64,000 nucleotides of DNA, taken from assembly GCF_004353905.1 (NCBI RefSeq), contig NZ_SMOD01000044.1, positions 1 to 64,000 of the forward strand. Direction: 5' to 3'. The position numbers and the translations under genes were made by a program. The notes under the pieces were generated by a model. That model was not told the origin of the DNA, searched no databases, and saw nothing but the letters and a program-made list of their open reading frames with translations. This document shows positions 17,586 through 26,691 of this stretch, one piece after another (positions within the stretch are counted from its first letter, which is position 1; every line of letters starts with the position of its first letter). This stretch comes from Paraburkholderia guartelaensis. GTDB taxonomy: Bacteria > Pseudomonadota > Gammaproteobacteria > Burkholderiales > Burkholderiaceae.

Positions 17586-17758
17586 CAACACCGCCCCGGT
17601 CAGCGCCCCCTGAGGGGTAAGTCGAGACGCTTTCCCGCAGCAGGCCGGTTGCGCAATGCCGCCGAACCGATGCGAGTTCTCGGGCTCCGGGCCGGTTTTC
17701 GCAATGAGGACTCCAGGGGACCTGTTCGGCGCATAACGGCCCGTACATGGAGGGCGAG

Positions 17759-18259
17759 ATGGATGCGATCGCGACGCTGTTCGGCGAGGGAAAGGATCTG
17801 AACGCGCTGCAGATGGGCATGCGGGCGCTGGTCGTATTTGCGATTGCCCTGGTATTCGTACGTATATCGGGCCGGCGTTCGTTCGGCCAGCGTTCGGCTT
17901 TCGACTATGTTGTCGCCATATTGCTGGGCGCGACCTTGAGCCGCGCGGTCGTGGGTGCATCGCCATTCATTTCTACGGTCGTGGCTTCGGGCGTGATTGT
18001 GCTGCTTCATCGTTTGCTGGCGTGGGCCTGCATGTACAGCCGGGCGCTCGAACGGCTGGTCGTGGGTATCGAGCGGGAGGTTTTCAGGGACGGACAGTTC
18101 AACCAGCGGGAAATGGCGAAAGCACTCCTGACCGCGACGGATATCGAGGAAAGCGTGCGGCAGACGCTCGGGGCGCGGACGATGTCAGACGTTGCCGCCG
18201 CCATTCTTGAGCGGAGCGGCGAGGTAAGCATCATCAGCAAGGAAAGCCCGCATTCGTAG
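17759..18259 (+). CDS. DUF421 (YetF-like) membrane protein, copy 1
   Basis: The 166-residue product has two or three TM helices followed by a cytoplasmic domain. The signature ISGRRSFGQRSAFDYVVAIL and LLGATLSRAVVGASPF are diagnostic of DUF421. The soluble part holds GIEREVFRDGQFNQREM and ends with GEVSIISKE. ATG 17759 follows GGAGGG at 5 bases. A second protein of the same length and order is encoded at 27824. The family is linked to stress or sporulation in other bacteria, but no biochemical role is established. Confidence 0.92.
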   Translation: MDAIATLFGEGKDLNALQMGMRALVVFAIALVFVRISGRRSFGQRSAFDYVVAILLGATLSRAVVGASPFISTVVASGVIVLLHRLLAWACMYSRALERLVVGIEREVFRDGQFNQREMAKALLTATDIEESVRQTLGARTMSDVAAAILERSGEVSIISKESPHS

Positions 18260-18326
18260 CGTCCCCGAACAGCATTGCCGGCGGCGGGAGGTGCTCGCCT
18301 TACGGGCCCTGCTGTTTGAATCAATC

Positions 18327-18640
18327 TTATCGGGCGTCTTTCTCTGCATATCGGGAAGCGCCGATCCCACGCAACAGTTCAATCAGCATGTCCGGGTCCA
18401 CCCGCTTGACCAGATGGCGGCTGAAGTCGGTTTCAGCAGATCGCGACATATCTTCGACGCTTCCGAACCCTGTCAGGGCGAAGAGTACCAGAGGATGCTT
18501 TGGTGACAATGCCTGAAGTTCCCTCGCGACGTCGAGGCCGTTCATCCCGGGCAGACCGATATCGAGGAGGATGACGTCAGGCGAGCTTTCGGCTGCGGTC
18601 CGCAACCCGCTGGGTCCGTCATCTGCCGTCCCGAACCCGC
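18327..18640 (-). pseudogene. Truncated response-regulator receiver fragment
   Basis: The readable C-terminal 100 residues of a receiver domain include PDVILLDIGLPGMNGLDVAR, with phospho-acceptor Asp, and LVLFALTGFG. The N-terminal acidic pair and the first strand are missing: homology stops at about 18640, where a plus-strand sequence of another origin begins. The usual Lys-Pro near the end is replaced by VKRVD. It resembles the receiver end of a hybrid kinase such as that at 38252, but is not a close copy. Confidence 0.7.
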
Positions 18641-19204
18641 TGCATCGAGGCCTGCACGAGTCTTCGGGTTGAGCGCACGGCGCTCGCCGCGAAGCTGGAG
18701 GCGATCGACATCGAGAAGGCCGAAGCGATCCGCGCCGAGGCAGCGCAGGACCGTGCCAGGGCCGCCCGCGCCGCCGCCCTGGCTGATCCCGGTGAGTGGC
18801 GCCCTGACCGCCTTCGGCGTGCCGCACCGCGCGCCGAACTCGTGACCGGCGTTGTCTTCGCCGCCGCACTCGAAGCCGTCGTGTGTTTCTGGTGGCTGCT
18901 GCCGCTGCGCCCCGCTGCTGTGACTGAAATCGCGCCAACCGCCGCCCAGCAAGGCGGTCATGGCGAAGTACGACCTTCAGTCACGACCGAAAGTAACACC
19001 GTCGCACCGGTCATGACACTCACGGAGCCCGTCACCGCCGCACCTGCTCCGATACTTCAGCTTCACGTCGTCGAGCAGACCGACCACGTTACCCGAGTCA
19101 CAGTGGCGATCGCGGCTGGAATTCTGCGAGCGACTGTGGCTGAGATACGCCAGGTTTCTAGGCTGCTCACAGGCACGCGCTGCAGCAGTCCGAAAGCAGC
19201 TTGA
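18641..19204 (+). pseudogene. Fragment of a mobile-element-type hypothetical gene
   Basis: A plus-strand frame without a start codon begins abruptly at the junction with the receiver fragment. It reads as an Ala/Glu/Arg-rich coiled-coil helix (AKLEAIDIEKAEAIRAEAA), then a hydrophobic stretch (VTGVVFAAALEAVVCFWWLL) that looks like a TM segment, then a Thr/Val-rich region. Two short out-of-frame segments around 18790-18840 hint at compensating indels. Coiled coil plus TM proteins of this kind occur in prophages and plasmids, but I cannot name a family. Confidence 0.4.
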
Positions 19205-19297
19205 ACTTGCAGCTATTCAATCGACGCGCACGAAGTTTGCCAGTCACAACGGCGACGAAGTGCGCGACACCTTGGTTACGCAAGACGGGATATGGTC

Positions 19298-19558
19298 TCA
19301 ACCGTTGTTGACGAAATCGCCGCCAGTGGCGCGGCCTTCGAGCACGTCTCTGCCGAATTGAATCAGGATGCGGCACGCCTCTTCGTGGGTCTTTGCGGGC
19401 GTTGCCCACCGCGGTGTAACCCGGGAATCCCTAACCTGATCGCTCTTGGTCCTGTCGGTGATCACGATCCAGCCGGTAAAGGTCGCTTGCTCCGGATGAT
19501 TCGAGACATTCGCGTGTATCTCAATTCCCGGCTTGTACTCGGAAAGTTGGCTTTTCAT
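19298..19558 (-). CDS. Small hypothetical protein
   Basis: The 86-residue product begins MKSQLSEYKPGIEIHANV and contains TFTGWIVITDRTKSDQVRD and a helix THEEACRILIQFGRDVLEG. The strand-rich start with a later helix is common among small Burkholderiaceae proteins of unknown function. ATG is fixed by a near-perfect GAGGAGG ribosome site about 6 bases upstream. It stands alone on this strand. Confidence 0.7.
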   Translation of the reverse strand: MKSQLSEYKPGIEIHANVSNHPEQATFTGWIVITDRTKSDQVRDSRVTPRWATPAKTHEEACRILIQFGRDVLEGRATGGDFVNNG

Positions 19559-19676
19559 CGGAGCCTCCTCTCAAGCTGAACGAAAAGCGTAGCACGCTCA
19601 TCGGAGCGCGGAACCACCACTTATGTGCGTTACCGCACGAATCGCCCGCCCCTAACCATTCAATCGTGAGACGAAT

Positions 19677-19820
19677 ATGAGCAACCCAAACGCAGTGAAG
19701 CTGCGCCTGATCGCAGCCGTGGCCGAAGACATGGCGAACAAGTCGGAGCGCAATGTGATGTGGCCGGGCGATCTTCAGGACGCAATCGCACAGATCGCGA
19801 AAGCGCTCGCCGAGATCTAG
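19677..19820 (+). CDS. Very small hypothetical protein (47 residues)
   Basis: ATG 19677 to TAG 19818-19820 encodes 47 residues rich in helix formers: MSNPNAVKLRLIAAVAEDMA, then ERNVMWPGDLQDAIAQIAKA. The composition is clearly protein-like. It lies between two other small genes in an area with other mobile-type fragments. Function unknown. Confidence 0.6.
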   Translation: MSNPNAVKLRLIAAVAEDMANKSERNVMWPGDLQDAIAQIAKALAEI

Positions 19821-19978
19821 CGCTGATCCCCACCACGTAGGGGCAGAGACTCAAGATGTCAGGACTTCCTTTTCGCCGCGTTGCTCCGCGAGGCGACAGC
19901 TGAGAAGCGGGTATTCTTTTGGGAGTTATGTTGATCACAATTGTGCAGGCAGAAAATATCTGCAGTCCTCATCACTCA

Positions 19979-20012
19979 ATCCGCTATGCTATAAAATCCG
20001 CTATGCTATAAA
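19979..20012. repeat. 17-bp tandem direct repeat, two copies
   Basis: The unit ATCCGCTATGCTATAAA occurs at 19979-19995 and again at 19996-20012. It lies in an AT-rich region upstream of the gene at 20165. Each copy contains TATGCTATAA, which resembles an extended -10 promoter element. Confidence 0.9.
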
Positions 20013-20164
20013 ATTGGGTACTATCTCCTACGCGAAGACCGAACTTCGTATGTCCGACTTCGTCCGCTCTGTTTTGGCTCCCCGCCTGGGTTGTAAGCTC
20101 CGCGGCACGGCGCGTGTCTGTCACGGGTACGCCACGTGCGGCTTCGCTTGTGTGACGGCTTAAA

Positions 20165-20467
20165 ATGGGGGCGCAAATGGAAATCGAGACCACCGGGTGG
20201 TTCCCATTGGACCAATTTCCGCCGGCACGGGAAGGCTGGTACGAAGTCAAGCTCACGAGCGGTGATACGGCGTTCTGCCGGTTCGTCGACGGGCACTGGA
20301 CTGAGCAGCCAGTGCTCGTATTCACGCACTGGCGAGGCCTGAATGCGGATCCGGGGATCTCGCCGGACAGCGAGCACATCGACGCGCAGGCGGCCGCCGC
20401 GCAGGGCGTACGGGCGGCGTGGAACGCGTTCTTTCCCGCGGCGGAACACACACCACCCGAGGCATGA
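20165..20467 (+). CDS. DUF551-like small protein
   Basis: The product has 100 residues, or 96 from ATG 20177. TGWFPLDQFPPAREGWYEVK, then DTAFCRFVDGHWTEQPVLVF and THWRGLNADP, match the DUF551 layout: an opening Trp-Pro, a hydrophobic core around a Trp, and a closing THWxxL. Such proteins are common in phages and plasmids and have no known activity. The 17-bp tandem repeat with promoter-like sequence lies about 150 bp upstream. The gap from 19821 to here contains no other gene. Confidence 0.75.
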   Translation: MGAQMEIETTGWFPLDQFPPAREGWYEVKLTSGDTAFCRFVDGHWTEQPVLVFTHWRGLNADPGISPDSEHIDAQAAAAQGVRAAWNAFFPAAEHTPPEA

Positions 20468-20611
20468 GCCTGTCGCCTGGTCCCCTAACCACCCCGGCTA
20501 GCGATTAGGGACGCTTCCGGCGCGTGCAGCCCCCTTCATCGCGTCACGTGGCCCAAGCTCGTCAGCACCCAATGTCGGGCAGTTCAGTCGGGGATTGTCT
20601 GGGATGAGTGA

Positions 20612-20956
20612 CATGCCACTCGCCTGGACGCTTACCGCCGTCGGCACAAGACTCCGGCGCAGCGCGGAGTCGAAGCATGCGCCTGCTGGCTGGAGGGCGA
20701 ACTCGCGCAGATATGGCCGAAAATTGTCGCCGCGCTCGGCGCGACCGCGTTGCGTGCGTTGCTGCACGAACCAAAGGCGCGATTGAAGGAATACATGGAA
20801 CAGAAACAGGCGGCGCATGTCGCCGGTCTGATGGTCGTCGCAACCTGGCACCCGTCGTACGTGCTGCGCGCCCCGAGCGCCGGTGCGCGCGAACGGGCGT
20901 GCGCCCAGATGGTTGCGGCGTTGCGCCGTGCGCATGCGCTCGCGGGCGAGTGCTGA
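20612..20956 (+). pseudogene. C-terminal remnant of a UdgX-type uracil-DNA glycosylase
   Basis: The frame opens after a stop at 20609-20611 and reads RRRHKTPAQRGVEACACWLE, then VAALGATALRALL, then MVVATWHPSYVLRAPSAGAR. This order (HKTPAQR, EAC, GATA-RALL, HPS-LR) is that of the last 110 residues of UdgX and related family-4/5 uracil-DNA glycosylases, which bind or excise uracil. The N-terminal catalytic motif, the Fe-S cysteines before it and any start codon are gone, so the remnant is inactive. It ends 7 bp before the PPOX gene. Confidence 0.75.
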
Positions 20957-20963
20957 GGGTGCC

Positions 20964-21545
20964 ATGTCAAGGAACCTCGAGCAGCTCTATGCCCGCATCT
21001 GGGATTGCCTCGCTGCCGCGGTGCGCGCAGACAATCACCCTTTCAAGGTCATGCAGGCGGCGACGATCAGCCTTGATGGTGCCCCGAACGCGCGCACAGT
21101 GTTGCTTCGGAGTGCCAGTGAAACGAAGAACCTGCTCACTTTCCATACCGATCTGCGCTCGCAGAAGATTGCCGAGCTCAGCCGTGAGCCGCGCATCGCG
21201 CTCGTCGGCGTCGACACCGTTCACAACCTGCAGGTGCGCGTGTTGGGCGAAACCCGCATCATTCGCGACGGGCAAGTGCGACTTGATGCGTGGAGGTCCA
21301 GTCCCGACCGTGATCTCGTCGCCTACCGGACGCGCCTTGCGCCAGGCACTCCCATGCGCAACGTGGGTGATGAGCTTGACGAAACGCACGTTCCTGGTCC
21401 GGGCGAAGGTCTCAAGCATTTCGGCGTCGTCGAGCTGCGCCCTGCGCGCCTGGAATGGCTAGACCTTTCGGCAGCGGATTGTCACCAACGCGCGCTGTAT
21501 GTTCGTCAAGGTGACATCTGGGTCTACAGCTGGATCGCACCCTGA
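20964..21545 (+). CDS. Pyridoxamine 5'-phosphate oxidase-like FMN flavoprotein
   Basis: The 193-residue product has the split-barrel FMN-binding fold of the PPOX superfamily. After an N-terminal helix, the core reads FKVMQAATISLDGAPNARTV then LLTFHTDLRSQKIAEL, matching the FMN-phosphate binding region of the alr4036/Npun-type branch. The C-terminal WVYSWIAP replaces the PNPOx dimer tail, so vitamin B6 oxidase activity is not assured. ATG 20964 is preceded by GAGGG. It follows the UdgX remnant by 7 bp, so it may have lost its original upstream context. Confidence 0.88.
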   Translation: MSRNLEQLYARIWDCLAAAVRADNHPFKVMQAATISLDGAPNARTVLLRSASETKNLLTFHTDLRSQKIAELSREPRIALVGVDTVHNLQVRVLGETRIIRDGQVRLDAWRSSPDRDLVAYRTRLAPGTPMRNVGDELDETHVPGPGEGLKHFGVVELRPARLEWLDLSAADCHQRALYVRQGDIWVYSWIAP

Positions 21546-21897
21546 TCACGCATAGGATGCCGTTTTGGACGCATTCCAGCGAGTGGCCCAACGCGCAGAA
21601 GTCATTTCGTGACAAATGCATCCTTGCTCAGATGGCGCGCCGCTGCCAACTTCGCCGGCTCAGTCTGGAGTAAGCGGTCGGACCGGGCCAGAATATTCAC
21701 GCGGCGCTCGCGTTCGTCGACGATATCGAATTGTGGCGACACGCTGGGTTCGGCAAACACCGGCATCTGCTGCGCGCGACGCAACCGCGCCGGCATCCGG
21801 CTCCTCTGTAGTGACGCTGGTGGAATTCCGCCGCGTTTTCGGTCAATGTCCGTCCCAATGCACGCTGCGCGTCGTCCCTCGTGGCGCTCCGAACACG
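21546..21897. other. Non-coding stretch
   Basis: A 64-residue minus-strand frame (PQFDIVDERERRVNILARSD) is open here but has no ribosome site or recognisable motif. No repeat was seen. Confidence 0.35.
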
Positions 21898-22191
21898 CTA
21901 TTGCGAACCAGACTCTCCCGCGCGGTCTGGCTTTTCCGCAAAAATCTCTGCCTTCGCCCTATGCCAGTACTCGTCGGTGTGGTCCTCGGGAGATCCCGCT
22001 TCCTCCCACAACTCGTACGCACGCCGCCGGATGCGCTCTTCCCGGTCACTCTCCTCAGGCGTCGTTTCTATCCTCGTCGCACCGCCAATCGCCGGTGGAT
22101 CGCTGGCCGGAAAGGTCCCCTCGACAGCGTTGTCGATTTTGGTTTCCGACTCTTGAGCCGCGCTTTTTTGTTCCGTCGCCTTCGTCGCCAT
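21898..22191 (-). CDS. DUF2934 domain protein
   Basis: The 97-residue protein has a charged N-terminal half with a PASDPPAIGGATR segment common in Burkholderiaceae proteins of this sort. It is followed by the DUF2934 helix pair ERIRRRAYELWEEAGSPEDH and EYWHRAKAEI. Function unknown; members often accompany stress genes. ATG 22189-22191 follows a GAGGCTC ribosome site. It is divergent from the phasin gene at 22347, and the 155 bp between them should hold both promoters. Confidence 0.9.
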   Translation of the reverse strand: MATKATEQKSAAQESETKIDNAVEGTFPASDPPAIGGATRIETTPEESDREERIRRRAYELWEEAGSPEDHTDEYWHRAKAEIFAEKPDRAGESGSQ

Positions 22192-22346
22192 GTGAGCCTC
22201 CGTTGCAGTGGTCAACCGCAGCGCAAGCGGTGCTCCGCTTAGCGGGGTCGCGGGAACGGACGTTGCGGCAGTGCAGCACATAGATGCCGCAACCGTAACT
22301 GTGTCGAAGCGCAAAGCAGCGACGACGAACCGCAAAGGAGTCGACC

Positions 22347-22850
22347 ATGACCGAAAGCACCATCGTGTTGCCCCACTCCGCATGGGGCAAAGAACCCTCC
22401 CAGACGCCCTGGCTCACAGCCGAAATGAGCGATCTGGCGCAGATCTGTGTGGGAACGGCGCAGCGCATCGCCGAACTCAACAGCCGCGCGATCGATACGA
22501 CGATCAACGAACAACGGGCGGTATCCCTTGAAACTGCCAACGAGCGATCACCGTTCGGCGCGTGGCGCCTGCAGGCGAGCTTCGCGCTTGCAGGCACGGC
22601 GAAAGCCGCCGCATACTGGCGGCACGTCAACGAGATCATGGTGGACGCTGTGGTTGACGCGGTGAACGAGGCCGAGGGCTGCCTGAACAGGAATTTCATG
22701 GCGCTGAGCGCTGCGCTGGGGGACGCCGCAACCGATGTCAGCTCAATAGTCCGGGCGAGCGGCCCACCGGTCGCGTCGGGCGCAAAGGAAAATGAAGTCC
22801 GGATCCTCGACCCGCGCGGGGATGCCGTGGCGTCGCGCCGTTCCGAATAA
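22347..22850 (+). CDS. Phasin-like protein 1
   Basis: The 167-residue protein is predicted mostly helical and amphipathic, without signal peptide or TM segment. It contains MSDLAQICVGTAQRIAELNS and YWRHVNEIMVDAVVDAVNEA, the heptad-like pattern of phasins that coat polyhydroxyalkanoate granules. The family call rests on this overall pattern, not on a strict motif. No PHA synthase or depolymerase gene is in the window. A clearer phasin is encoded at 41303. Confidence 0.65.
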   Translation: MTESTIVLPHSAWGKEPSQTPWLTAEMSDLAQICVGTAQRIAELNSRAIDTTINEQRAVSLETANERSPFGAWRLQASFALAGTAKAAAYWRHVNEIMVDAVVDAVNEAEGCLNRNFMALSAALGDAATDVSSIVRASGPPVASGAKENEVRILDPRGDAVASRRSE

Positions 22851-23127
22851 GTCGTTAAAAACGAGTTCCATGCTGGCCGGATGAACACCGAAACTCTTTC
22901 ACGCTTCGCCCACCAGGATTACACGTGTGGCCACACCCCTGCTTTGCCGCGCGCGGTCAGCGTGGCGCGAACTTGGCCGGATCCGGCGCGCATAGGAAAT
23001 CTTTCACGCGCCGGGCCGTGCACTCAACGCCTTCGCTCCAGCGCAATCGCACACGGCGGCTGCCGCACTCCGCTGTCGCATACGCCCGCAATCGCGGTGG
23101 TCAGCGCCGCTACGGCACGTCGCCTGT

Positions 23128-24978
23128 TTAGCTGTCTACGATCCGCGCGGTTCTGCCGGCGTCGCGCCGCTCGCGGCGAAGCAGCACATCGCGATAGATG
23201 CCCGCGCGGCGCGCGAGGTCCCCGGGCGCGCCATCGTCCACTAACCTCCCGCGCTGGATGACGACGATGCGATCGAAGTTTTGCAGTGTCGGAAGACGAT
23301 GAGCGATAGCCACGACCGTACGCCCCTTCATGAGCTTGTCCAGCGCAGCCTGGACCACCGCTTCGGACGCGCTGTCGAGCGCTGAGGTCGCCTCGTCGAG
23401 CAACAGGATCGGGGCATCTTTCAGGAAGGCGCGGGCTATCGCAATACGTTGTCGTTGGCCGCCGGAAAGGCGCGCGCCACGGTCACCGACCACGGTGTGC
23501 AAACCATCCGGCAACGAACGGATCAAGTCGAGGCAGCCTGCGTGCTCGCAGGCCTGCAACACCTCTTTTTCCGTCGCCTCAGGGCGCCCGTAGCGCAGGT
23601 TATCGAGCAGCGAGCGGTTGAAGAGCGAAATATCCTGTGGCACGACACTCACCGCCTCGTGCAGGCTCTTCAGGCTCACGTCCGGCAAGCGCTGACCCGA
23701 GATGCATACCGCGCCCGCGCCGGGCGGAGGGTCGAACCAGCGAAGCAGCAGCGCGAGCACGGTGCTTTTCCCGGCACCGGACGGCCCAACCAGACCCACG
23801 CGCTGTCCAGCGTCGATATGAAGGCTGAAGTGATCCAGCACGCGACGTCGGCCGGGATATGAGAACGAGATATCCTCGAAATCGATATTCGCGTCGCGAA
23901 CCTCCAGGTTGGGCACCCCCATCCTTTGCTCCATTTCCCGCGGCACGAGCAGGAATTGCGCGGCTTCGGCTAACCGCGCGACATGCTGGGTCATGTCCAC
24001 CAGCGCCACGGCAAGGTCACGCGTGCCATGCAGAATGGCGAAGCCAAGCGAGCTCACCAGCACGACGTCCCCGGTGGTGGCACGTTCCCCGGACCAGAGC
24101 CAGACAACCCAGCCTAGCAGTAAACAGGACAGCACAACCGTCATCACGGCGTGGACCAGCCTGAGCTTTTCGAGGTGACGCAATGAGGACTGGCGCGAGC
24201 GGATTTCGTTATCGAGAAAGTTGCCGAAGCGCAGGCATTCGCGTGCCGTTGCATCAAAGGCCTTGATCGTGGGCATATTGCCGAGCAGGTCGACCAGCTC
24301 TCCGTCTACGGAGGCGGCCCGCGAAGCAAAATGCAGATGGCGCTCACTGCCTTTCCTCGCGAGCCAGAAGAGAAACGCCGTCATGAAAGCCGAAATGACG
24401 ACGAGCGCGAACGCCATCCCTATGCTCACCCAGCCGATGAGCACGACAGATCCGACCACCGTGAGGAACGTTGGAATCGCGCTCCATGCCGACGTGTTTT
24501 CAATGGTGAAGATGGCATTGGCGGTCGCCGAGATCCGGCTTGCCAGCGTTCCCGGCTGCGCGTTCGAAAAGTAGGTGGGCGAATGCCCAATGAGATATCC
24601 AAAGAGTTCGCGCCGCGCGTCTCCCGTTACTGCGACGAAGGTTCGCACTCCGGCAAGACCTGCGAGACGCCAGAAGAGGTTATCCGCGAACAGAAGCGCG
24701 ACGATGACGAAGAACGCATCCAGCACGCGAGCGGGATGCGCGTGACCGGTGGGTAATGTATCGATGAGGTCCCTGATCGCGAACTGTGCCCCGAGCGCAC
24801 AGCCCACAGCCGCGGTGAGGCTGGCGACGACGAGGGCGTGGCCATACGGGTGTGCCCAAACGTAGCGCATGAGAAGGCGCACGGGCTTGTTCGCATACTG
24901 GCCAAGCGCCTTCGCGCGCCGCCCGCGAGTATCGAACCGGCGGCCGCCGTCTGCCCTGTCTGCATCTGTAGTGACCAT
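23128..24978 (-). CDS. ABC transporter, fused permease and ATPase
   Basis: The 616-residue half-transporter has six TM helices in the first about 330 residues and a C-terminal ATPase. Walker A reads GPSGAGKST, the Q-loop lies in VVPQDISLFN, the signature is LSGGQRQR, Walker B with the D-loop is ILLLDEATSALD, and the switch His lies in AIAHRL. This layout is that of MsbA-type exporters working as homodimers on lipids, peptides or drugs; the substrate cannot be told. It is preceded on the same strand by a decayed histidine phosphatase. Confidence 0.95.
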   Translation of the reverse strand: MVTTDADRADGGRRFDTRGRRAKALGQYANKPVRLLMRYVWAHPYGHALVVASLTAAVGCALGAQFAIRDLIDTLPTGHAHPARVLDAFFVIVALLFADNLFWRLAGLAGVRTFVAVTGDARRELFGYLIGHSPTYFSNAQPGTLASRISATANAIFTIENTSAWSAIPTFLTVVGSVVLIGWVSIGMAFALVVISAFMTAFLFWLARKGSERHLHFASRAASVDGELVDLLGNMPTIKAFDATARECLRFGNFLDNEIRSRQSSLRHLEKLRLVHAVMTVVLSCLLLGWVVWLWSGERATTGDVVLVSSLGFAILHGTRDLAVALVDMTQHVARLAEAAQFLLVPREMEQRMGVPNLEVRDANIDFEDISFSYPGRRRVLDHFSLHIDAGQRVGLVGPSGAGKSTVLALLLRWFDPPPGAGAVCISGQRLPDVSLKSLHEAVSVVPQDISLFNRSLLDNLRYGRPEATEKEVLQACEHAGCLDLIRSLPDGLHTVVGDRGARLSGGQRQRIAIARAFLKDAPILLLDEATSALDSASEAVVQAALDKLMKGRTVVAIAHRLPTLQNFDRIVVIQRGRLVDDGAPGDLARRAGIYRDVLLRRERRDAGRTARIVDS

Positions 24979-25036
24979 GGGAGCGCCCCCCGCTTGCCGC
25001 CCATGCGGGAACTCGCACGGATCGTTCCCATTACGC

Positions 25037-25493
25037 CTAGCCGAACCACAAGGCGCAAAACTGCCGCATCACTCTGGCATTTATGGCGGCCGTCGTAAAG
25101 CGCGCGGCCTTGTGTTCCCACGCAATGTGGACGACACCTGTCTGCGCGAGCACCTCGGCCATGAGCGCCACGCCGTCGTCTTTCGAATGCGCCGTTTCGT
25201 ACTTCACGTGAGCGCTCTCGCGCAACAACCCGGCGAGCTGCTCGACCATCTGCATCGAGCGTTTGCTCTTGCTGTCTGGCTCCACTGCCGGTGGCGAACA
25301 CCGCTGCGGGCCGCAACCGCCCGTTGCGCTCGTGCCGGGACGCCGAAAACATTCGCGCGAGCGCACCGGCGCGCTGCCAGCCTCGCACTGCAAGGCTGTC
25401 TTCGTCGGGCTGACCATGGGCGTCCACGCCGCCGCCCGGCACGGCGCTGGGCTTCTCCGCGTGCCGGAAAAAAGAATGCGGTGCGGTCCCAAC
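25037..25493 (-). pseudogene. Histidine phosphatase (SixA/PGAM-like), frameshifted
   Basis: Two frames together give one histidine phosphatase of about 150 residues. The first, HSFFRHAEKP through DSLAVRGWQRAGALARMF, carries the RHA catalytic loop. The second, SKSKRSMQMVEQLAGLL through GVVHIAWEHKAARF, carries the second-histidine region. The shift is near 25290. At the expected start the codon is GTT (25491-25493) behind a GGAGG ribosome site, so the initiation codon also seems lost. The gene lies just upstream of the ABC transporter. With two lesions it is very probably dead. Confidence 0.75.
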
Positions 25494-25672
25494 TGCGTCC
25501 TCCAGAAGGAGTCGGCGGGTTTTCGCACTTCGCCAATACTGTTCCCGCGGTTGCCCTCCTCCCCCAGTCTCCGACGTTCGCGCGTGCGGCACGCTTCGTG
25601 CTGTGTCGCGTTTGACCCGCCTGCCACTGCGTGGCTTCGCATGCAGGGTCCCAACCGAAACGAGGGTGAGCC

Positions 25673-26647
25673 ATGGATGAGATCGATCGACCGGGAAGTG
25701 ATGTCGCTGCAGCGCGCGCTGCAGAGCCGGCCTATGGACGCCCACGCTCGGCCGTTTCCTGGAGCGCTGTCGTGGCGGGTGCCGTGGGCATGGCGGCCTT
25801 CGCCCTCATTCTGCTTATGCTCGGCACGGGCCTCGGGCTTTCGTCGCTCTCGCCCTGGCCTGGAAGTGGCGCGCACGCAAAGACTTTCGGCGTGGCGGCC
25901 GTCATCTGGATTTGCGTGACGCAGGTGATGTCTGCTGGTCTTGGCGGCTATCTCGCGGGGCGGTTGCGTCGGCACTGGCCCGGTATTGGCACAGACGAGA
26001 CCCACTTCCGCGACACCGCACATGGCTTTCTCGCCTGGGCGCTCGCCACGCTCCTTTCGGCCATCTTGTTCACCTCGGCCATGTCCGGGCTGGCCCGAGA
26101 GGGCGTGAGTACGGGCGCACAGAACGCTGCGCACGCCGCGAGCGGGCCGACCGCGCTCAATCGCGGCAACGCCCCAGCCGCATACGGCACCTGGCCCATG
26201 GGCTATCTGATCGACGGCATGCTACGTCCGGTTGCGGACGCCGCCGCGTCCGGCGCGTGGGGTGCCTCGGGTGCTTCGAGTTCGGTGAATACTTTGCATG
26301 CCGAACAGGTCCTCGAGACCGCGCAGCAGAAGCAGGAAATCGCGCGAATTTTCCTCAACAGTCTGCCTGCGGGCGGGGCGCTTTCCGCCGAGGACACCGA
26401 GTACGTAGCGCGCATCGTGGCCGAAAAAACCGGGCTCGCCCCGGCAGTTGCACGCGTACGCGTCACGACCACGTGGTCGCGCTTGCAGGAAAAGTTCAAT
26501 GCCGAGGAGACCGCGGCGCGCGCAGCCGTCGACGCGGTTCGCAAGGCCACCATCCGCGTCACGTTGTGGCTCTTCATTGCGCTGCTCATGGGTGCCTTCT
26601 CCGCCAGCCTCATGGCTACGATCGGCGGCAGGATGCGCGAATTTTGA
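25673..26647 (+). CDS. Hypothetical four-helix membrane protein
   Basis: The 324-residue protein has hydrophobic helices at about 28-55, 70-98, 118-142 and 295-318. Between the third and fourth lies a long hydrophilic, Ala-rich loop with AEQVLETAQQKQEIARIFLN and AEDTEYVARIVAEKTGLAPA. The N-terminus (VSWSAVVAGAVGMAAFALIL) is Gly/Ala rich, like YrzE-type membrane proteins. I do not know the function. ATG 25673 is preceded by GAGGGTGAG. The next gene, a 24-residue membrane peptide, follows within 45 bp. Confidence 0.75.
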   Translation: MDEIDRPGSDVAAARAAEPAYGRPRSAVSWSAVVAGAVGMAAFALILLMLGTGLGLSSLSPWPGSGAHAKTFGVAAVIWICVTQVMSAGLGGYLAGRLRRHWPGIGTDETHFRDTAHGFLAWALATLLSAILFTSAMSGLAREGVSTGAQNAAHAASGPTALNRGNAPAAYGTWPMGYLIDGMLRPVADAAASGAWGASGASSSVNTLHAEQVLETAQQKQEIARIFLNSLPAGGALSAEDTEYVARIVAEKTGLAPAVARVRVTTTWSRLQEKFNAEETAARAAVDAVRKATIRVTLWLFIALLMGAFSASLMATIGGRMREF

Positions 26648-26691
26648 CGGCGCGGCAATCCCGACTACCTTCGATCTGAGAGGAGGCAAAC

